NCBI GenBank assembly: GCA_963930645.1
Contig: OZ005650.1
Location: forward strand, 229,854,188 to 229,918,187
Reading direction: 5' to 3'
DNA: 64,000 bases
Source of the DNA: Salticus scenicus
Taxonomy: Eukaryota; Arthropoda; Arachnida; Araneae; Salticidae
Under the pieces are notes generated by a model, which saw nothing but the letters and a program-made list of their open reading frames with translations, had not been told where the DNA came from and searched no databases. This document shows, piece after piece, positions 58,410-64,000 of this stretch (position 1 is the first letter of the stretch; the number at the start of each line of letters is the position of its first letter). Position numbers and translations under genes: made by a program.

Positions 58410-58710
58410 AACGCTTATAACTCCGTGAAAAAATAAGTAAAATATACAACCAATATACTTTTTCGCGTTGTCGCGATCCCAGGAATTCAAATATAAAATA
58501 AAAATGGGGCATTACTATTGAAAAAATCAAAGTTGGTGCGCGTTTTAATATGTAGACGACCCCCAATTCAAAATTTCATTTTCTGAAACTACTCACAATT
58601 CCCCGTCGAATGATACCTATTACATTTTTCTACATCAATTAGCAACGAAGTTACGTCGAGTGCTGCGTTTTTTTTTTTTCCCCGACTGTACATGTATGTC
58701 TACAAATATA

Positions 58711-59091
58711 TCTGTACTGATAAGTATAAAGGATTTAAGTCCAAAAATGTCGATTTTAAGTTAAGTACATAGTCAGACTGAGAAAAAAATTCTCTATCGA
58801 TTTGTATAAAGGATTTAAATCCATGTTATTTAGTGTTTGAGAAAATCCATTGGTAAAAAAAGATTCGTGTCAGAAATTTAGCAATAATCTTCGGTATAAA
58901 GTATTTAATTCAATTTTTCCCTTTATTAAATGAAGATTGACAATCACTGAATGGTATAAAGTGTATAAATCAACATAATCCCTTTTTCCTAATCGATTCT
59001 GCTCATTAGTTTTTAGTAAATTTAACTTTATTTTTCGTCTCCTGAAAAATCAAGAATATGGACTTAAATCCTTTATACTTATCAGTACAGA
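58711..59091. mobile_element. 381 bp MITE with repeated internal terminus motif
   Basis: Inverted ends of about 34 bases begin TCTGTACTGATAAGTATAAA, and TA lies outside both (58709-58710, 59092-59093). Related GTATAAAGGATTTAAATCCA words occur at about 58728, 58809, 58899 and 58955 in one direction and 59060 in the other. No coding. Confidence 0.85.
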
Positions 59092-59093
59092 TA

Positions 59094-59316
59094 TATGTAT
59101 ATATGTATGCATATGCATGTGTGTACTCTAAATAAATACAATAATTTACGTCTTTAAAACTACGGAAAATGAATTACAAATTAATATTGTGAAATGTTAT
59201 TTGTGATGTTTACAGAATAATTTATGTTTAACAAGTTCTATATCACAAAAGATATACAGGGTGATTAGAAAAAAAACTACCCCGATATATGAGACCATAG
59301 CTACCATACCGTTCCG
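59094..59316. other. Non-coding DNA with an orphan element terminus
   Basis: At about 59257 TACAGGGTGATTAGAAAAAA looks like the outer end of a TA-targeting MITE. No partner end was found. Confidence 0.4.
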
Positions 59317-59798
59317 CACTGTAAAAAAAAATTTCAGTATTTTACAACAAAAGGTGCTGGCACCGCAGCTGCACAGTTGCTGTAAAATTTACAAGCTGCT
59401 GTGATTTATGGTGCTGTAAAATTTACTGCACTTTGCTGTGAATTTTACAAGATGCTGTTTTTAGTAGTGCTGTAAAATTAACTGCACTTTGCTGTGAATT
59501 TTGCAAGATGTTGTTTTAAAAAGTGTTGTAAAATTTACAGCAAAGTGTAGTTAATTTTACAACACTTTTTAAAACAGCATCTTGTAAAATTCACAGCAAA
59601 GTGCAGTTAATTTTACAGCACTACTAAAAACAACATCTTGTAAAATTCACAGTAGAGTGCAGTAAATTTTACAGCACCATAAAAAACAGCCGCTTGTAAA
59701 TTTTACAGCAACTGTGCTGGCAGCCGCGGTGCCAGCACCTTTTGTAGACAAATACTGATTTTTTATTTATTTATTTATTTATTTATTTTTTTACAGTG
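59317..59798. mobile_element. Fold-back element with 56 bp internal periodicity
   Basis: The ends are CACTGTAAAAAAA and TTTTTTTACAGTG. The whole 482 bp is nearly palindromic about a centre near 59545. Within each arm a GCTGTAAAATTTACTGCACT unit recurs every 56 bases. Only the short TTTA run near the right end breaks the symmetry. No frame, and no flanking duplication seen. Confidence 0.85.
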
Positions 59799-59803
59799 TA
59801 GGC

Positions 59804-60240
59804 AGTGATGCCAGATTGCGGATTTTCGAGGCTTCTGGGGGCAATCTTGGGGACCAAATGTTTCTGGGGACTTTTTTGGGGAATTCTAAAAATTTTGGGG
59901 ACAAATCTGGAGAGTTCTTCAACTTTCTGTCAATGTTGGCAACGTAATGATTTATCCCTACGACTAGAGACTTTCAATAGCTTTATTGTTATTTGGGGAT
60001 TTTTTTTCAAAAATTGTCTTCATTTGGGGAAAAATCTGAGTTTAAATCATAGAAAAATCTGCTTGATATTTTTTCTATATATATATATATATATTCTTTT
60101 TTTGAAGAAATTTTTATTTTCCCAAAGAAATCAAGCTGGGGATTTTTTTCGAAAAAAAAAAAAAAAAAAAAAAAAATCCCTGATTTGGGAAAATTTGAAG
60201 ACCTCTTTGGGGAAATAATTTTCGACCATCTGGCATCACT
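59804..60240. mobile_element. 437 bp element with AGTGATGCCAGAT ends and a 10 bp duplication
   Basis: Short inverted ends AGTGATGCCAGAT. CAGTGTAGGC (59794-59803) and CAGTGTAGAC (60241-60250) flank it directly, a 10 bp duplication with one mismatch. It landed on the right end of the preceding fold-back element. The interior is full of TTGGGGA-like words. The 137-codon frame at 59805-60218 lies wholly inside and reads through a long poly(A) and a TA tract, so I do not call it a gene. The duplication length suggests a Mutator-like element. Confidence 0.7.
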
Positions 60241-60250
60241 CAGTGTAGAC

Positions 60251-60689
60251 AGGCGCCGCGCGCCATCAACGTTCAATTGCAATTAGTTGCTAATATGGGC
60301 TGTTATTTTGCTGTTAATCAATAAAATTTTTCGCATGTTTTCCAAACTTTCGCACTTTTTTGACTGGATAAGTGTTAGTAGCAATACGCACTGAGAATGA
60401 GATGTTTTTCAGCTTTAGAAGAAAAATGCGTTCATTCATTGTAATTGCGATTATTTTTTTAAGTTAAAGAGTTACATTTTAAGAGATAGAATTTATTATT
60501 ATTATTATTATTATAAAATAGATTAAAAGATATATGTATTGCGCAACTTATGATAAAGAGTTATTAATTAGTTAAAGAGTTAAAGTTAATTTTTTTAACT
60601 GTAACGGAGCTCGATTCTGTAAAGTTGTTGTTGGTAAGTATGTATCTAAATACAACAAAGATGAGATATTTTCTAACAATAATCACTAC
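60251..60689. other. AT-rich non-coding DNA
   Basis: (ATT)n at 60494-60513. Nothing else recognised. Confidence 0.5.
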
Positions 60690-60708
60690 AGTAAGTGATC
60701 AAATTATT

Positions 60709-60756
<48 letters not shown>

Positions 60757-61015
60757 AAAAAAAAAAAAAAAAACTAGACGAAGAGGTCTGAAACTTCATT
60801 TTTGCAAAGAACATTTAAAAGTTCATTGTTTCCACTGTCGATTTAGTCGAGAGAGGAATTAGAGGACCAACCACATATTGAAGAAGAGTGAAAATACTTT
60901 GATTCACTCTGTATCATAAAAAAACTACAAATGATTTATAACTTTAACACTTTATTGCACATACCATGTACAATATATATGTTTTGGTGCGGAAATTGCA
61001 CAATTATTTAGGTGA

Positions 61016-61082
<67 letters not shown>

Positions 61083-62067
61083 GAAATTACTAATTTTTTT
61101 GACAAGTTTTTTGCTTGTAACTAGAACAGATTTCCGTAAAATTTTACCAAACATACAAAAAAATTGACAAAACATTAGAGAAACATTATTATGAAACATA
61201 AAATTAACACGATCCAATTATTTCAACCACATTGCGAAAGTTCTTGTTTGTATAAAACCTCTTATAGGCCTATAACTTTATCATTTTTTTTTATTTCTTT
61301 ACTAAGATTTATGATATCATAAGGGGTTTTCCCAAAAAAGAACTTTTGCAACGTCATTAAAATAATTGGATCTTCAAATTAAATGCGTGGCATGGGTGGA
61401 ACTCATTTTGAAATTTCAACTTTGAAAAATACCTAAGATCTAACTCGTTCTTTTGCCGACAATTTGATTAATATTTACTCTATTCAAATGAATTTTAGAC
61501 AAAAATGTATCAATGTACATCTAGCTTTCGAACTGTGCAATAAAAAATTTTATATCTTTCGCGCAGTAATATTTATTAAAATACTCATATCTCAACAAAT
61601 ATTACACGTATGGATTTTCTGTTTCATAATATGTTTCTCTAAAGTTTTGGCAATTTTTCAGCAATTTTTGTAAAATTTTATGGAAATCTGTTCTAGTTAT
61701 AAGCAAAAAACTTGTCAAAAAAATTAGTAATTTTTGAAAAAAAATATAAAATAAAAAAATAAATATGAAATATCTGTCTAAATAATTGCGCAATTCCCGC
61801 ACCAAAACATACAAATATTGTGCACAGCGTATGTGCAGCAATGTATTAAAGTTACAAGTTATTTGTAGCTTTTTATGATACAGGGTGATCCAAAGTATTT
61901 TCGCTATTTTTCAATTTGTGGTTGGTGCGCTAACTGCACTCTGGACTAAACGATAGTGGAAACAATGAGTTTTTAAATGTTCTTTCCATGCATGAGGTTT
62001 CAGGCCATTTCGTCTAGTTTTTTTTTTTTTTTTTTTTTTTTTTTTCAAATAATTCGATCACCCACAC
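60690..62067. mobile_element. 1.4 kb fold-back element with arms near 450 bp
   Basis: The left arm (about 60690-61212) and right arm (about 61606-62067) are reverse complements. They share CTAGACG next to poly(A/T), a GATACAGGGTGA-type word, TTTTGGTGCGG and TTGACAAGTTTTTTGCTT. The loop is about 390 bases. The left arm is expanded by (TA)n at 61017-61078. TA lies outside the ends (60688-60689, 62068-62069). No coding. Confidence 0.8.
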
Positions 62068-62069
62068 TA

Positions 62070-62350
62070 TATTAGTTAATCGGAAAAAAACAAAGTAAAA
62101 ATACAATAAAGGTTTTCGTGATGGAAGTAGTGGTTGGAAAAAAAAAAGTGCTGAAAATTATCCCTGATACATGCTTAAATTCTTATAAATGAGTAATTGA
62201 TTTCGCATTAATATACTAATAGGTAGATTTCCTATATAGTATAAGACATGAACAAAAAGTACTTGCTTCTAAAGCAAAATAGAAATACTTTGAAAGTTGA
62301 AAGATTGACTTCTACAATTTCTAAATTTAAAATCGGAGATTGACTGTAAA
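62070..62350. other. Non-coding DNA between elements
   Basis: AT-rich, no feature recognised. It flanks the 3' LTR end of the minus-strand BEL copy. Confidence 0.5.
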
Positions 62351-62945
62351 TATTACGCTGTATGGCTGTACCAGATTTCTGATCTAAAACTTAATTATTC
62401 TTACTGACCCGATACAGCATATTTCAAATCTTATCTTTTCTTACATTCTTAAATTTTCTAATAAGATATTTATTCTTCTAAATAATAAAATATGGATGGG
62501 TCTCACCTGAAAACTTCTAATCCAAGGGTCCGGGTGTGGATGGGGCAACTATCATCCATTAAAGAAACTATAAACTCGATGAATGTAGCACTTCTTAGAT
62601 GAAAACAGAATTTTTAATGCTTTGTTAGCATACATGTAAAAACGAAAACAGAACAAAAACTATCTACAGTATTTACAATTAAATATTAAAGTCTTTCTTA
62701 ACATTAAAGTCTTAAATTGTCATTAGCTCTTAAATATTTATTCTAATTCTTAAAATTTTCAATAGTTCTGTTTTAGGACCGGGGCGTCTGTAAACAAGAC
62801 GATCTTAGCATAGCCCCTTCTCTATTCGAGGTCCTTTCTGTTCTGCTTCTGATTCTAAAAAGCACCTTTCGCGAAAAAGAGGCGCCCGTCTGTCTGGAAA
62901 GGCATTTGTTCTGAAAGCAGAAGAATGAACGGGGGATTCCCGACA
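62351..62945 (-). repeat. 3' LTR of the minus-strand BEL copy
   Basis: Read on the minus strand it begins TGTCGGGAATCCCCC and ends CAGCGTAATA. It is longer at the 3' edge than the other family LTRs by a short ACAG-bounded segment, and diverged in the middle. It keeps the 18-codon frame and splice-donor-like site (62503-62559). Confidence 0.85.
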
Positions 62946-62966
62946 TCCTCCCACCTTGAGTTGCGA

Positions 62967-64000
62967 CTAATCGGAGGAACTCAACAATCCAAGTTGAAGT
63001 CGTTGAGGAGGTTTCACCACACGGCCAGTTCGGGAGACCACCGGGGGATTGGAAGTGGGATCATGGGTTCTGGAACTGGTAGGTTCTGGAGGGTCTTTCA
63101 CAGGTTCCTTTTCTCTGGGGTTGAGTATCGGTTTCTGTGAGAGGTTCTTGTTTTCGGAAGTCGAAGGACTTAAATTTTCTTGAAAATATTTATGTAAAGT
63201 GGAGTGATTCTTAAGTTCGGTACTGTCAATTTCTAAAGGAAACAATCTTTGCAATGGACGCAGAAAAAGTCCATTTTCGGTCTTCACCTTAGCTAGGCGT
63301 ATCACATTATCTTTGCCTGGGTAAATTTCTATCACTCTTGCCAAAGGCCAGTGAACACGTTTCTTATTGAAATCTTCTAATAGGACAACATCGCCGACTT
63401 TCAATTGTTTGAATCTTTTGGTCTTAGATGCATGTTGTCGTAATTGTCCTAAATATTCAGCTCTGAATCTGTTTCTTAGGTTTTCTCTGATTATTTGCCT
63501 ATATCTGGCTCTGCAGTTAAGATCTTTAGAATCCAAAGCATCTAGGTCAGGTACTCCTGATGTTGGCAGTTCTCTTAGGAACATCATTGGGGTTAAAGGT
63601 AAGGGATCTGTGTTATCTTCGGAAACATAGGTTATAGGCCGTGAGTTAATCACTTGTTCACAGTCACATAGTATGGTGTAAAGTTCTTCGTAATTCAAAG
63701 ATGCACGACCTAAGTTTCTTTTCAGGATTCCTTTAACCATTCCAACAAGCCTCTCCCACCAACCTCCCCACCACGGTGCTGCAGGAGGGTTGAATTTTCA
63801 TCTGATCTTCTGGGTGGAAGCTACCTTGCAGATGGTTTCCCAATCTACACTCGAGAGAGCATTGCTGGTTCCAAGGAAGTTCTTCCCGTTGTCTGAATAG
63901 ATGATGTAGGGTCTGCCTCGCCTTGCTATGAACCTTCTCAGAGACTGGATAAAACTTTCTGTAGACAGAGACGTAATGGCTTCAAGATGTATGGCTCGGT
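62967..64000 (-). pseudogene. pol: BEL/Pao pol, integrase C-terminal part, broken
   Basis: Matches the integrase end of pol at 54780-55830 almost codon for codon. A TGA at 63798-63800 replaces a Trp codon just upstream of the PPAAPWWGGWW block. A TAG at 62967-62969 replaces another Trp before the polypurine tract, so the frame does not enter the LTR. A short in-frame segment rich in Lys and Ser is missing near 63063. The uninterrupted part is 62967-63740, and the second integrase Asp block (YSDNGK) is encoded near 63895. Confidence 0.88.

Larger units (their letters stand above)
49439..58688. mobile_element. TA-flanked inverted-repeat element hosting the BEL retrotransposon
   Basis: The outer ends are CAGTCGGGGAAAAAAAA and its reverse complement, each with TA outside (49437-49438, 58689-58690). 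The left arm (49439-49615, resuming at 56439 to about 56530) matches the right arm (about 58410-58688) in reverse complement with scattered differences, so arms are about 270 bases. Removing the BEL copy and one target duplication leaves about 2.4 kb. The middle (56530-58400) is AT-rich with no transposase frame. Confidence 0.75.
62351..64000 (-). mobile_element. Second BEL/Pao copy, minus strand, cut by the window edge
   Basis: It has the 3' LTR (62351-62945), polypurine tract and the C-terminal part of pol of the same family as the copy at 49616. Many substitutions, two stops in pol and a small deletion show that it is older or from a sister subfamily. The rest lies beyond 64000. Confidence 0.93.

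Noticed and set aside
59805..60218. 137-codon open frame that could look like a small gene
   Set aside because: It lies wholly inside the 437 bp inverted-end element, reads through a TA microsatellite and a long poly(A), and its protein is low-complexity.
62925..63630. Plus-strand frames of 71 and 87 codons near the right edge
   Set aside because: They are antisense to the minus-strand BEL pol, with exact counterparts antisense to the first BEL copy.

Overview
This 64 kb window is AT-rich intergenic DNA from a eukaryote, most likely an arthropod. The evidence is the BEL/Pao, Tc1/mariner, Helitron, hAT and pogo/Tigger-type elements, a tRNA-derived SINE, and dense TA microsatellites and poly(A/T) tracts. 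A chelicerate such as a spider is my best guess, from the general look of the repeats only. I find no host protein-coding gene, no convincing exon, no functional tRNA or rRNA, no operon and no CRISPR array. Essentially every recognisable feature is a transposable element or the remains of one.

Layout. 1-15.3 kb holds fold-back elements, a SINE, a decayed pogo/Tigger transposase split by a 2 kb hAT-type element, small TA-flanked MITEs and a decayed tandem repeat. 15.3-16.5 kb is a complete Tc1-type transposon with perfect 28 bp inverted ends and an open 346-codon DD36E transposase. 17.1-23.0 kb is a composite non-autonomous Helitron carrying several nested insertions and a 1.1 kb tandem duplication. 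24.9-32.1 kb has a second GGGG-ended TA element, a truncated fold-back, a decayed mariner and an internally deleted mariner. 33-38 kb is AT-rich DNA with no calls. 38.35-44.67 kb is two more copies of the composite Helitron, reverse-oriented and head-to-tail with no base between them.

49.4-58.7 kb is a large TA-flanked inverted-repeat element whose left arm was hit by a complete 6.8 kb BEL/Pao retrotransposon. That retrotransposon has two 587 bp LTRs differing at one base, a 5 bp target duplication, gag with three zinc knuckles, and pol with RT, RNase H and integrase. A 120 bp MITE sits in its protease and introduces five in-frame stops. 58.7-62.1 kb is a cluster of fold-back elements. 62.35-64.0 kb is a second, more diverged BEL/Pao copy on the minus strand, cut by the window edge.

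The sequences form an insertion record rather than a pathway. Proteins that could act here would be the Tc1 transposase on its own ends and, if its protease were intact, the BEL gag-pol. The Helitron copies and the many TA-flanked MITEs encode nothing and would depend on enzymes supplied elsewhere.
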